Assembly: GCA_021014325.1 (NCBI GenBank)
Contig: CM037473.1
Location: forward strand, 6,947,501 to 7,011,500
DNA: 64,000 nucleotides
Source: Plazaster borealis
Lineage: Eukaryota > Echinodermata > Asteroidea > Forcipulatida > Labidiasteridae
Direction: 5' to 3'
Both the position numbers and the translations under genes were made by a program. Below, one piece after another: positions 25,497 through 35,305 of this stretch; position 1 is the stretch's first letter, and each line of letters begins with the position of its first letter. The notes beneath the pieces were generated by a model. The model saw only the letters and a list, made by a program, of their open reading frames with translations. It did not search any database and had not been told where the DNA came from.

Positions 25497-25948
25497 TTAA
25501 ACAGCTACTTGAGCAAAAAATTTTTACGGGAATGCTATTTAAACTTGTTTATATTGTGGGGTTTTTGTACACTTCTGAATTTTTCGTAATTATCGATCAA
25601 AAAATACAGAAACACTTCTGCCACTGATGGCGTGCGTCAAAATGGCAATACTTTGACGTCATTTGTGGGATGTTGCTTTGTTTTACCTCCATGCTGCAAC
25701 AAAGCAGCTATACAAAACAGAGCTCCCACATACATGTATGACGTAACATGAGTGATGACGCAACAGGGCTTTTCGCGAATCTTTCTGAAAAGCACCGGAG
25801 AAGGGTATTCAAAATGATTGATTTTTTTACACAATTAAAATCTGTTTAATCTCATGTGAACTTAATTTCCTTGAAATGGATTGAAAACATTTTAAATGGA
25901 TTTCAGCAAAGATCACTTGTTGCCGTTTTCGTTCAAGTAGGTCTTTAA
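25497..25948 (+). mobile_element. Family F element, TTAA flanked
   Basis: TTAAACAGCTACTTGAGCAAAA on the left is inverted as AACGAAAA...CAAGTAGGTCTTTAA on the right (shared CTACTTGA). It is near-identical to the element at 14696-15168 apart from an internal deletion. Confidence 0.85.
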
Positions 25949-27553
25949 TAGGTCGAACAATTGACAAGCATTCTCTGTAAAATGCTGTAGTCAGTGCCAA
26001 GGCTTGGCCAATGAGAAACCTTTTTGCAACCTTTTTTGTTTAACCTCCATCGGAAGGACGCTGCAGTCTAACGACGTCATATGGATGAGCTAGTTTATTG
26101 ACTCTTTATTCAATATCTCTTCCAGAGAAAATAACAGAAGAAGCCAAGGCTGAATGTTGTACAATATTTTAGAATCTTTCAAGGTTACGATGTCTCCCTG
26201 TTTCTACAGATGACCCGGGGGTTGGTGATAACTTTTGGTTTTCTAGGGTTTTTTGTTTGGTTTGGGGATTTTTTTTGGGGGGGAATGGTTAATTTAAAGA
26301 GCAAGGGAAATGTCAAATTCAGTTTTATGATGTACTAATTTTCCAATAGATAGAGTCCTCATGTGAGTGGGGGAAAAAAGTCTCTAACCTCACGTTAAAA
26401 TGGTGTAAATTGACATTGTATTCGATACATTTCCAGTGCAAAATTTGTCAGCATTCAAAACATCATTCTGAGAAAATTGGGTCTGTACATTTTTGTACAG
26501 GGATGTTTTGGTTAATTCCTAACTTTCGATGATTTTCAATCAAAACGGCCTTGAGTTTGACATTTTGATTGACGAAAAGTTTCCTCCTTGGAATGTAAAG
26601 ACCCATTATTGTTGTTGAAATCCAATGACGACATGTTTCAAATTTTGCTCTGAAAAAGTCTCCATAGCTCACTTTTGACTTGTTGGATCGTCAGCATTGA
26701 GCTGTCACCTGGAAATCGTTGCTGTGTCCATCGAGGGACTAGTAATACCGTCAATGCAAATAACCATCTGCCAAAATAGAGTTAAGGCTTCAGTCAAGTT
26801 CATGAAGAAGTTCAGCTAGGGGAGGGTTGCCATCCGAGGGGATTGTATAATTGACCCCTTCTTGCAATTTAGTGGGTGAGTGAGGGTCAGCACAGTGTAA
26901 CATCTATTGAATTGTGTGTGGTTAATTAAATCTTTGTGTCAAAATTAAATCTTGTGCGGATAGATCATGAATTTGGTTAAGGTCAAAATTCAGTGATCCC
27001 CGGCAAACACCTATAGGACTTGGTGCCAGTCTCATACAAGCTTGCTAAGCTAAGAGAAATTCTGCTTAGAAGAAACAGGATACCCTTTCCAAAGCATCGT
27101 GTTATGTATACTGTTTTTGTGACTGGCTCCCTGCACATTTTTGCTTGGCAGACAAATGTATTAAGCACTGTTTTCTGCTGAGCAGTGCTAATGAAAGTTG
27201 GCCCATGTCTGGTGCTCAGTCTTTTAACCTAATAGACGAATAGAGCATTTATAATGGGCACACTCCAAAGAAAAATTAACAATAGTACTTAAAGCACTCA
27301 AAGTTGTATGATATTGTTTAGATCTTCAGTAATCAAATTGTAGTTTAATACCGTAGCAGTCGCACACGACTTGTACCAAAACACCTGCCGCAATTGGATG
27401 CAATGTTTGATGACCATCCAATCTACATGTTTTTTGTCTCAATGTTTTTGTTATTCTCAGGGGGGGGGAGCACTGAGTCTACAGTGCTTATCAGTGTCAG
27501 GAAAAAAACAACAACAGAATATTCTTTATCCCCGATGCAATGACTACATCATA
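25949..27553. other. Unannotated stretch
   Basis: No gene. The segment 26998-27215 (CTGCTTAGAAGAAACAGGAT, TTTTCTGCTGAGCAGTGC) is a decayed relative of the foldback family at 61110. A G run is at 27462-27470. Confidence 0.4.
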
Positions 27554-27841
27554 TTAACCCTTCGAGCGCCGCCAACGTTCTGAAACGTCATGCTGAATAT
27601 CCATCCACAGGCCGCCAACGTTCCCATCCGTCCAGACTGACTTTAGACTGGTCCCCTGTGTTTATCTGCAATGAGCCTCGAAGTGTGATGTCAGGTGTCC
27701 AGGTTACCATACCTCTACCCTCCGAGTGCCGCAGACGTTCTAAAACGCCATATTCATCCACAGGTCGCCAACGTTCCCATACGTTCTAAAGAAATGGCTG
27801 GCCTGTGGATACAGAATTACCAAAAGCGGCCGGAGGGTTAA
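27554..27841. mobile_element. piggyBac-like short element
   Basis: TTAACCCTTCGAGCGCCGCC at the left and GCGGCCGGAGGGTTAA at the right give inverted ends within TTAA, the layout of piggyBac termini (TTAA then CCCT). Inside, the block CCAACGTTC...CATCCACAGG...CGCCAACGTTCCCAT is present twice (27556 and 27721). No transposase is present. Confidence 0.75.
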
Positions 27842-28611
27842 CTGTATGCGGTGCCAGCTGCTAATGAGAATTTTAATTAGCCTCTCAAAAAGGGCACGCT
27901 CAGTGGTCAATCGGGGCACAGGTTTGTTGGTTTGAATCCCAGACGGGTTTGTTTTGAATCCCCACCGACTAAAATTTGGGATGTTTGGGTCGTATAGCAC
28001 TTCAGAACACAAATACTTGTATTCTCAAAACTTGGTATATAATAACGACCTCACAATGTAAAACAGACCTTAGGTTCTATATATTCCCAGCTGTGTACTT
28101 GCTAAGTTAAATAAGACATAGTTGTCTTCAAGTAAAGTCCACTCTTTCATTCTTCTTGAGGATGCAATAAGGCTGCAATGATGCGTGACTTTCGGAGACA
28201 GACTCCCAAGAGTTCTGAATAATTCATGGCTGCCATCTCTCTCTGTCTCTGCTTTACTGCGGTGCCTCCTCTGTCCACAGAACACCGCCTGCAGTTTTTT
28301 GTTACAGCACATTTCACATTTTGCAATTTCATGTATGACGGCATGCCCGTCAATCCAGATAAAGTTTCCTGTGAAGGGAAGCTTGAATCAAAAGGAATTT
28401 TTCCTTGGAATCCGGTTGTATCGAGGGAAAGTCACACACTCAAACAATTCTTAAAATGCACGGAGTGCTTTTCTTAGAATTCTGTTTTTTTTGTGTGTTT
28501 TCTTCTTCTTCTTTTTTAGTGAAACACAATTCCTCCAAGGTTCTCAGGGAGACAACTACAAACATGATTTTATTTGTATTTTATTTTATGTAGCCTATGT
28601 TTTGGGCGTTT

Positions 28612-28720
28612 TGTTTGTTTATTTGTTTGTTTGTTGTTAATGTGTTTTTGTTTTGTTTTTTTGTGTTTTGGTTTGTTTGGTTTTTTTTTTTTTGGGGGGG
28701 GGGTTTTGGGGGGGGGTTGC
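28612..28720. repeat. T/G-rich low-complexity tract with long G runs
   Basis: TTTG repeats lead into TTTTGGGGGGGGGG and TTTTGGGGGGGGG. Two long G runs separated by TTTT could form a G-quadruplex. Overlapping frames rich in Phe/Gly or Asn/Lys are composition artefacts. Confidence 0.85.
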
Positions 28721-28928
28721 TCCACACTGACTTACTGGCACTGTATACTGGAAATATCCACAGGCACGTTGGATGAGACTGACTGGACCGGCAACCATTC
28801 ACATTCTAGGGCAGCCTTCTTGCAAGGAAAACAAGCTGGTGTGGTGATGGGAGACCAGTCTAAATGATTTGTTTGTGTACAATCAGTTATTAAATTAAAA
28901 AAGGAAAACAACAATTTCAAAATGTTGT

Positions 28929-29304
28929 CTAAAGGCACTGGACAAATTTGGTAATTATTCAAAATATATATTAACATAAAAACTTACTTGGTAACGAGCA
29001 ACAGAGAGCTGTTGATAGTATAAAACATAGTGAGAAACGACTCCCTCTGAAGTAACGTAGTTTTTGAGAAAGAGGTAATTTCACACTCAAATATATTTAA
29101 AGACTTCAGGCCTGAAGCCTTTTTCAGGCATCTGAAAGCACACAAATTTGTACAACAAGGTTGTTTTTTCTTTCATCATTTTCTTGCAACCTCGATGACC
29201 GATTGAGCCCAAATTTTCACAGGCTTGTTATGTTATGCAAATGTTGGGATACATCAAGTGAGAATACTGGTCTTTGACTATTACCAGACATGTACAGTGC
29301 CTTT
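28929..29304 (-). mobile_element. Family A element with a different centre
   Basis: TCTAAAGGCACTGGACAAATTTGG on the left, ACATGTACAGTGCCTTTGA on the right. In place of the usual AACTTCTTGCAAGAAGTT centre it carries GACTTCAGGCCTGAAGCC. The flanks of the centre match other copies. Confidence 0.85.
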
Positions 29305-29572
29305 GAAAGCAATTGTGTCATAAGTTAACTATACTGTAATTAACATGAAGTGTTGATTGCAGGGCGCTGAAGTCCCCAGCACAGTCAGTAGACATCCCAG
29401 TACTTTGCCACTGACAGAAATATGAAGTAGTACTCAGACTGAATTTATTAGGAACAGACCCCCGTGCAGTGGACATCTGTGGCTGAATTTATAAAGCTTC
29501 TAAAGACAAACACATTTGCTGAGAATAGATAAATATTGCTTAGCTTAAACTAGAATCGACCTTGATACATTG

Positions 29573-29625
29573 TTTTGTTGTGTTGTTGTTGTTGTTGTTG
29601 ATGTTGCTGTTGTTGTTGTTGCTGG
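29573..29625. repeat. (TTG)n microsatellite
   Basis: TTG units with GCT interruptions. A GCT-rich relative lies at 29985-30007. Confidence 0.9.
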
Positions 29626-29649
29626 GGGTTTTCTGGGTTTTTTTTAAAA

Positions 29650-29984
29650 TGAGGTATCGCCTTACTCACAAGGCCGGACGGCCACTTCATGGTGAGGGCT
29701 ACACTTAATTGATTTTGGGCTGTCGACCCAAATCAACTGTCTCCTAGGGCTGAAACAGGGTTACCCCCTTCACAATCCGTAAGGATGTAGGCATGGGTAT
29801 CATCCACTATAGGAGCCTGGCTGTAGAGCAGAATGCACTACCATCCCAACTTTGTACGAAGCAATTATGGTTAAGTGCCTTGCTCAAGGGCACAAGTGTC
29901 GTGACCAGGATTCGAACCCACACTCTGGTGATGACAATACCAAAGTTTGGGTTCGGTGAACTAGACCGCTCGGTCACGACAGGG
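29650..29984 (-). repeat. tRNA-derived SINE type 1, long copy
   Basis: The minus strand begins TGTCGTGACCGAGCGGTCTA (class II tRNA-like A box), has the B box GTGGGTTCGAATCC and continues with the common body GACACTTGTGCCCTTGAGCAAG. It ends about 60 bp before the SINE type 2 at 30040, just upstream of the MYO18A exon. Confidence 0.8.
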
Positions 29985-30039
29985 CTGTTGCTGTTGCTGT
30001 TGCTGTTTTGTTTGTTTTTGTTGAGGGGGTTTTTCATGT

Positions 30040-30185
30040 AGACATTAAATTTGCATAGGGGATACAGAATTACCTTTTTGTGTGTTAAGCAGTGTATACT
30101 CGGTGCTTTTCCCAGTCTTGTGAGAAAAAAACACGGGCATATTACTCGGGTGGGATTTGAACCCACGACCTCTGCCAATTCTAAC
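30040..30185 (-). repeat. tRNA-derived SINE type 2
   Basis: The minus strand reads GGTCGTGGGTTCAAATCCC, then CCGAGTATACACTGCTTAAC. It matches copies at 11391, 39755 and 52525 and abuts the acceptor region of the exon at 30247. Confidence 0.75.
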
Positions 30186-30246
30186 GCTTGTTGATGTTTG
30201 ATTTGTGTTGGTCCTTATATTTCACTCTTACCTTTTTTGTCTGTAG

Positions 30247-30377
30247 GACTCCACCATTGAAGGTCTGGAAGAGAGCAATGAGAAGCTGCAGTCTGATCTG
30301 AAATTGGCTTTCAAGAGAATATCTGATCTGCAGCATGCACTACAGAATGATGATGACAGTGATAGTGATCTAGGAAG
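30247..30377 (+). CDS. MYO18A: MYO18A exon: end of coiled-coil tail
   Basis: This exon encodes 43 full codons plus two bases, in phase 0, after a strong acceptor (pyrimidine tract ending TTTTTTGTCTGTAG) and before the donor AAG|GTAAATG. The peptide has heptad-like coiled-coil character and contains LQSDLKLAFKRISDLQHA. The equivalent human myosin XVIIIA stretch, as I remember it, reads LQADLKLAFKRIGDLQAA, and in both a run of acidic residues follows (NDDDSDSDL here). Class XVIII myosins are myosin-II-like proteins whose long tails dimerise; in vertebrates they act at actin filaments and the Golgi. The motor, PDZ and most of the tail lie outside the window. The exon is open throughout and joins in phase to the exon at 31998. 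Its 3' part and donor are repeated about nine more times downstream. Orthology is secure by motif; the exact acceptor is inferred from sequence only. Confidence 0.9.
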
Positions 30378-31690
30378 GTAAATGCTTACTTATGTACATG
30401 TGTATCAGTCATTCTAGTCCATGGCATACCCATAGAGGGGTGAGGGGGGTAGCACAGAGCTTTGCTTCAAGAGAATATCTGATCTGCAGCATGCACTACA
30501 GAATGATGATGACGGTGATAGTGATCTAGGAAGGTAAATGCTCACTTATGTACATGTGTATTGGTCATTCTAGTCCATGGCATACCCATAGAGGGGTGAA
30601 GGAGGGGCTGGCACAAAGCTTTGTTTCAAGAGAATATCTGATCTGCAGCATGTACTACAGAATGATGATGACAGTGATAGTGATCTAGGAAGGTAAAAGC
30701 ATACTTATGTACATGTGTATTGGTCATTCTAATCCATGGCATACCCATAGAGGGGTGAAGGAGGGGGCTGGCACAAAGCTTTGTTTCAAGAGAATATCTG
30801 ATCTGCAGCATGCACTTCTGCAGAATGATGCTGATAGCAAAAGGGTAGGGAAGTAAATGTCAACATATCCATGGCACACCAATAGGGATGCGATTGTTAT
30901 AAAGGAGGGGTATAGAGCTTTCCATTAAATATCTGATCTGCAGTATGCACTACTGCAGAATGATGATGGGAGAGATAGTGATCTATAGGAAGGTAAATGT
31001 TTTCTTATGTATGTGGTCATTCTAGTCCATGGCATACCCATAGAGGGGTGAAACAGGGGTATAAAGCTTTCCAGAAAATATTTGATCTGCAGCATGTTCT
31101 GCAGAATGATAATGATAGGGATAGTGACCTAGGAAGGTAAATGTCTTCTTATGTATGTGGTCAGTCTAGTCCATGGCACACCCATAGGGATTTGAAGGAG
31201 GGGGTATAGAGCTTTCCAGAAAATATTTGATCTGCAGCATGTTCTGCAGAATGATGACGACAGTGATATTTGATCTAGGAAGGTAATAGTCTTCTGATGT
31301 GTTTGTACGTGGTCAGTCTAGTCCATGACACACCCATAGAGATGTGAAGGAGGGGGTTGGTACCAGTCTGGTTAGTACAGAGCTTTTTTTTAAGAGAATA
31401 TCTGATCTGCAGCATGTTCTGCAGAATGATGATGGTACATGTAGTAATCTATGTACATGCACATGACTGATCATTCGCTTCTAGTAGGCTACCCATTGTA
31501 AGACTCTTTGGGGTGTGGCGAGGTGTATAGAACTTTTGTTCAAATGGAGAAACAGATGTGCAGCATATTCTGCAGAATGGTGACAGTAGCATTGTAGTTG
31601 TGATGGGGGGGGGTTGTCGGGGCTGTACAGCTTGGGTTCTAAAGCATGGACTATAGAATGATGATGGTAGCAACAGGGTGGGGGGGGGCT
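30310..31690 (+). repeat. MYO18A: Tandem array of MYO18A exon end plus donor
   Basis: About ten copies of a unit of roughly 140-160 bp. Each contains the last 68 nt of the exon at 30247 (TTCAAGAGAATATCTGATCT onward), its donor and about 90 bp of following intron (CCATGGCATACCCATAGAGG). Copies begin near 30310 (the real exon), 30466, 30625, 30785, 30921, 31071, 31212, 31390, 31531 and 31641. Donor-like GTAA sites recur at 30378, 30534, 30693, 30853, 30993, 31137 and 31283. Copies 2 and 3 keep the exon frame open with one substitution each. Later copies change CACTACAG to TTCTGCAG and decay. None has an acceptor giving the right phase. This looks like stepwise local duplication, not functional extra exons. 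Confidence 0.9.
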
Positions 31691-31997
31691 GGCAACATTC
31701 ACTGTATTGTTTACAGTATTACTAGAAAACTATGTAAAGCAAGCTCCTCAGGCCTCAAATTGAGAGAAATGAACACATTGATTAAGTCCCATGGCCAATC
31801 ACAAAATTCAAACTAGCCTACTTGTCCAACATGCTTATCTGTATCTGTGACACTCCAAGCTTTAGCATACACTGTTATACCCATCAGTGTGCATACATGT
31901 AGATACCTTTTCTACTTTGGTAGGCAGGATGAGTGGATCAACAAAAGTCTACCTGCTGTGTACATCAATTGATATCTGTGATTTGCTTTGATTTCAG
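30378..31997 (+). other. MYO18A intron with decaying exon copies
   Basis: A 1620-nt intron between two phase-compatible coding exons. Most of it is the tandem array described separately. The last 300 bases (31700-31997) are ordinary AT-rich sequence ending in a pyrimidine-rich acceptor. Confidence 0.8.
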
Positions 31998-32156
31998 TGA
32001 TTCGGATAGTGACGATGACATACCTAGTTATGATCCGCGCTACAGTCGTCGGTACTCTTCCCGTAGTTACCGCGGCAGCACTAGCAGTATTGACTCCACG
32101 CCTCGTTTGGGTCGACGCCGGGTGTTATCATCGGCATCCGACGAATCGGTCACAAG
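31998..32156 (+). CDS. MYO18A: MYO18A exon: Ser/Arg-rich tail
   Basis: A 159-nt exon between the acceptor TTTGATTTCAG and the donor ACAAG|GTAATC. It starts by completing the AG left over by the exon at 30247 (AG|T, Ser) and ends with AG, so it is symmetric (2-2) and can be skipped without shifting frame. It encodes an acidic start (DSDSDDDIPSYDP) and then a disordered Ser/Arg/Tyr-rich stretch including RYSRRYSSRSYRGS and TPRLGRRRVLSSASDES. No domain is visible. The acidic SDSD run continues the acidic end of the previous exon, and Ser-rich low-complexity tails follow the coiled coil in vertebrate MYO18A. If the donor is not used, an in-frame TAA immediately after VTR would end the protein. 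The human segment between the acidic run and the Ser-rich tail has no visible counterpart here. Confidence 0.85.
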
Positions 32157-32778
32157 GTAATCAATAATTCCTAATCAAAGTTCAGACTGACAATTTCAGA
32201 ATGTTTGTTTTTTAAAATTACAAGATCTATTAAAGTCACCCTTTATGTGCAGGGTTCGACAAAAGAGATCAAAACCTGGATGTTAATGTATCCTAAGAAC
32301 TATGGTCAAAGAGCGTTGCTAGATTCATTGAGACATTTGTTTTGTTTTTACTAACTATAATGCTTGTTCCTGAATATGAAATGCAAGCTCAAATGTAGTA
32401 CCTGCAGTGGTATCTTGTCTATTCCCAGGATTTAGGATCTCCATAGATCTCCTGGTATACCCCAGGTTTTCCAGGGTTTTGAAGGATTGTCCAGGTTTTC
32501 CAGGATTACCGCAGGTACCGCTGGTTGTCCCAGGATTTTCAATGTTTTCCAAGTTTTGGAGGATTTAAAAGGATTTCCTAGTATAACCAAGATTTTACAA
32601 GTTTTCATGGATTTCCGAGCGATTTGGTACGGATTTCTTAGGTAATGTGGGATTTCTCAGGTTTTCCATGATTTTCCCAGGTTTCCTTGGAATTCCCAGG
32701 TTTCACAGATTTCAAGTGTTCCAGGATCAAATGCTCTGACAGCTCCTTTTCTTTACTGTTTATCTAAAGTTCTTTAAG
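32157..32778 (+). other. MYO18A intron, 622 nt
   Basis: Lies between phase-matched exons. The first 260 bases show nothing notable; the rest is the CCAGGTTTTCC minisatellite listed separately, then the pyrimidine tract of the next acceptor. Confidence 0.75.
32420..32735. repeat. Degenerate CCAGGTTTTCCAGGATT minisatellite
   Basis: About fifteen imperfect units of 18-22 bp built on CCAGGTTTTCCAGGATT or GATTTCCTAGG, inside the 622-nt intron. On the minus strand it reads as Gly/Pro/Asn-rich, collagen-like peptide (NPGKPGQSF), but this is a by-product of the repeat and no exon signals support it. Units drift strongly from one end to the other. Confidence 0.7.
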
Positions 32779-32856
32779 GTCAAGCTTCAGCGATCAGCAC
32801 TCAAAAAACCCTTCAACTTCCAAAAAACCGAAGCGGAAAAAAATTGTGAAGAAAAT
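32779..32856 (+). CDS. MYO18A: MYO18A exon: Lys-rich tail segment
   Basis: A 78-nt exon, too short for ordinary open-reading-frame searches. The acceptor follows a pyrimidine-rich stretch (CTCCTTTTCTTTACTG) and the donor is AAAAT|GTATGT. Its first base completes AG|G (Arg) from the exon at 31998 and its last two bases (AT) take the G at 63125 (Met), so phase matches on both sides. It encodes SSFSDQHSKNPSTS followed by the basic run KKPKRKKIVKK, which resembles a nuclear-localisation or acidic-lipid-binding patch. A second AG nine bases upstream (acceptor end at 32769) is in the same frame and would add three residues. The exon is symmetric and could be a cassette. Reading past the donor adds about nine residues before a TAG. 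No homologous segment is recalled from vertebrates, so the call rests on splice sites, phase and composition. Confidence 0.75.
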
Positions 32857-33009
32857 GTATGTTAGCTTATTGAATTTCGCACCTTAGGTAGAGAAATGTG
32901 TGGAGAGGTGACACAAGCGTAGTGAAGACAAACTGAAAGTCATATTTTCACTGGTGGCCATGTTTGTTTGGTTCCCTATGACAGAAAAGGATCTGACCAA
33001 TTCTGGCGG

Positions 33010-33151
33010 TAGAACGTTCAAGTCTCGCGCGTATGTGAACATTTTTGGGGCCACTTTTGTGCCATGACATTGCTTTATCGTGCGAAGGAAACAAACTCGC
33101 GCGCTTTAACGGGTCCCAATGTTCGACATGCGCGAGACTTGCACAGTTTAT
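33010..33151. mobile_element. Element G, short foldback copy
   Basis: ACGTTCAAGTCTCGCGCGTATG at the left is inverted as CATGCGCGAGACTTGCACAG at the right. The interior matches 21546-21690 (GAAGGAAACAAACTC). Confidence 0.75.
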
Positions 33152-33264
33152 AGCCTTGGTTTGGTCACAATAAGGCCCTTTTTGCAAACCATGGCTTTGT
33201 TTTCACTTGTGGCTGATGCTCTTTTGGTCATTTTGATAAAATTTTGGTACGGGGTTTCAAACAG

Positions 33265-33732
33265 GGGCCAATTTCATAGAGCTGCTTAACGGCTGATTTT
33301 GTGCTTACTGCGTGAAGTTTCATTTCATAGCACTGCTAACCGTAATCACATGAAAAGGCATGCTAACCTTCAGGGCCCAATTTCATAGAGCTGCTTAAGC
33401 AACAAATATTGCTTAAAATGTTTCTGCTAAGCACAACTAAGCAGGATACCAGTTACATTTTGTACATGTAGGTTTAGCTGGTACCCTTATTATGGTAAGC
33501 ATAATTTGGTTGTGCTTAGCAACTTTTTATGCTTAAGCAACTCTATGAAATTGGGCCCTGATGCTTACTGTATGAAAATGAATGACGTAACAATGCAAAT
33601 CCATGGTGAACGCGCAAGCTGGCCGCCTAATTTTCTTGCTAACCTGTGAAATACGCTTACACTGAAGCGAAATTTTCTGCTACAGTAAGCATGAAATTTT
33701 GCTTACCGTTAAGCAGCCTATGAAATTGGGCC
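33265..33732. mobile_element. Foldback element J containing a nested element I
   Basis: Outer ends are GGGCCAATTTCATAGAGC and GCAGCCTATGAAATTGGGCC. Outer internal sequence (ATTGCATTTGTTACG region, reversed here as CGTAACAATGCAAATCC, and CGCGCAAGCTGGCCGCC) matches the element at 45890-46690. An element I copy interrupts it at 33373-33558. Confidence 0.75.
33373..33558. mobile_element. Foldback element I, GGGCCCAATTTCATAG ends
   Basis: GGGCCCAATTTCATAGAGCT at the left and CTCTATGAAATTGGGCCC at the right are inverted, with further inverted pairs inside (GCTTAAGCA). It is inserted in element J between AACCTTCA and TGATGCTTACTG. Confidence 0.85.
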
Positions 33733-34934
33733 TAAGCCTGAGCCCGTAGCCGAAAACGTGGTTTGGAAAAGGGCCTTAACAATTTTTGAACAAAAGCAAC
33801 ATGGCTGCTTTTGTAGAAAGGTCTGTTCATAAAGTTTAGGAAATGGTATTGGTGCAAGCTAGTAGGCACTGCAAAACACCCCTGTTTTCGCTGTGTAGTC
33901 AATTCTATTAGAAAAGTCAGAAAAACCATGCTTTGCTTTAATCAGAGTTTTGTCGCCTTCAAACATGACAAAAGCTCTGCTGTGCATACATAGCCATAGA
34001 GGTAGTGGTCTATGGAAATAAGCTTAAATCAAAACATCTTACATTTACATCTTGAAAACATCAATAATAATTAGACATTGTTTCTGTCTCACTAATGTAA
34101 GGCTTAGATCAAAGGGAAAGGAATGCAACCTCTAACGAAGGCGTTACCAAAACTATATACATTTGAAACGTTTTAATAATATCCAAAACAAGTTGTTTCT
34201 GAACAAAAACAACAATGAACAACAACATTTTGATTTAAATATCAGGTGGTTTTATTATTATGGAAAATGATTCACGATGTTACATTTTCTGTGGTAAATG
34301 AATTCAGCAACTTCGTTTGTTTTCATTTATTTATTTATTTTGTATTTATTTTTTCCTTCCTGTGTGCGATATGTTTCCCCTTTAAACTCATCAAGTATGC
34401 TCAAGAACCCCACCGTTTCTAAAATATCCCCATTTGAGGAAGTACAGCACTTTGAGCGACAAAGCTCAAAGCACCTCGGTAACCGAGAAAAGCTAGATGC
34501 TTGAGATTTAGTATCAAGGGATCCTTGAGAATGCTGACCTTCAAAAGTATGTTTATTTAAGACGTGAACGGCACACCCCTGGAATTCATCAAGTGTTAAA
34601 AATGCGCTCTCAAACCTTACCATATTTTTCTTTTCTTTTTTAAGAGGAGATGGATGATTATTTGATTCCTGGCAGAAATGGAATTTTTTGTTTTTCATTT
34701 GTATTTTTATATGTTTATTGGGGAATTGGGTGACAAACAAAATGCATTTATTACATTTTCAGTGTCCCTGGAGAATTCATGAAGCTCGGACCTGATTTGT
34801 GATTAATTGTTTTCTTCTTATTCACAGTTCAACAAAGTAAATATTGAACTGATCTTCCCCTTGTGCGTTTAAAACAATATTCAATCTGTCTTGTAATCAC
34901 TTTTGGGATGCAGTAGAAAGAAGAGAAAGAATCA
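33733..34934. other. Unannotated stretch in terminal intron
   Basis: AT-rich. A 137-codon minus-strand frame (34327-34740) and a plus frame (34298-34504) overlap and neither is recognised; flanking splice logic was not found. Confidence 0.4.
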
Positions 34935-35305
34935 TTAAAGGGATTGTATACGTTTGGTAATTGGAACCCACTTTTTGTTTCAATCCTATATAGTTGTAGA
35001 TATATACAACTAACGGTGGTAGCATTTACGAGATGTTGCCGAAAATCTGTAGCGGTTATGTCCACGCAGGAAGAATAATCTGCAATTGGAATACACAGTC
35101 TGAGAAACGTTACTGTCAGTAACGCATCTCAGATTCAATTTTTTGGGGATAAAAAGTAATATTTCTTTTCCATAACCACAGTACTTCTAAGTGAAAAGTT
35201 TCTCAAAATGCATTATACTATCCAAAGCTGCTGTACTTCTTACCAAGTAAGTCTTTATTGCCATTACTTTTCAGAGTCATTACCAAACGTATACAGTCCC
35301 TTTAA
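34935..35305 (-). mobile_element. Family C element
   Basis: TTAAAGGGATTGTATACGTTTGG at the left, CAAACGTATACAGTCCCTTTAA at the right. The central hairpin is GAGAAACGTTACTG / CAGTAACGCATCTC. Confidence 0.85.

Larger units (their letters stand above)
1..30246 (+). other. Probable upstream MYO18A intron or flank
   Basis: The exon at 30247 is internal, so an upstream exon must exist. I looked for the coiled-coil sequence expected before it and found none in these 30 kb. The simplest reading is one large intron, similar to the 30-kb terminal intron. The region holds the repeats listed separately and no protein-coding gene that I can support on either strand. Confidence 0.45.

Noticed and set aside
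30466..31300. Extra functional MYO18A exons in the tandem array
   Set aside because: No copy has an acceptor that keeps the frame, and each copy's left side is intron sequence.
34327..34740. 137-codon minus-strand frame
   Set aside because: Unrecognised, overlapped by a frame on the other strand, and without splice sites or a promoter.
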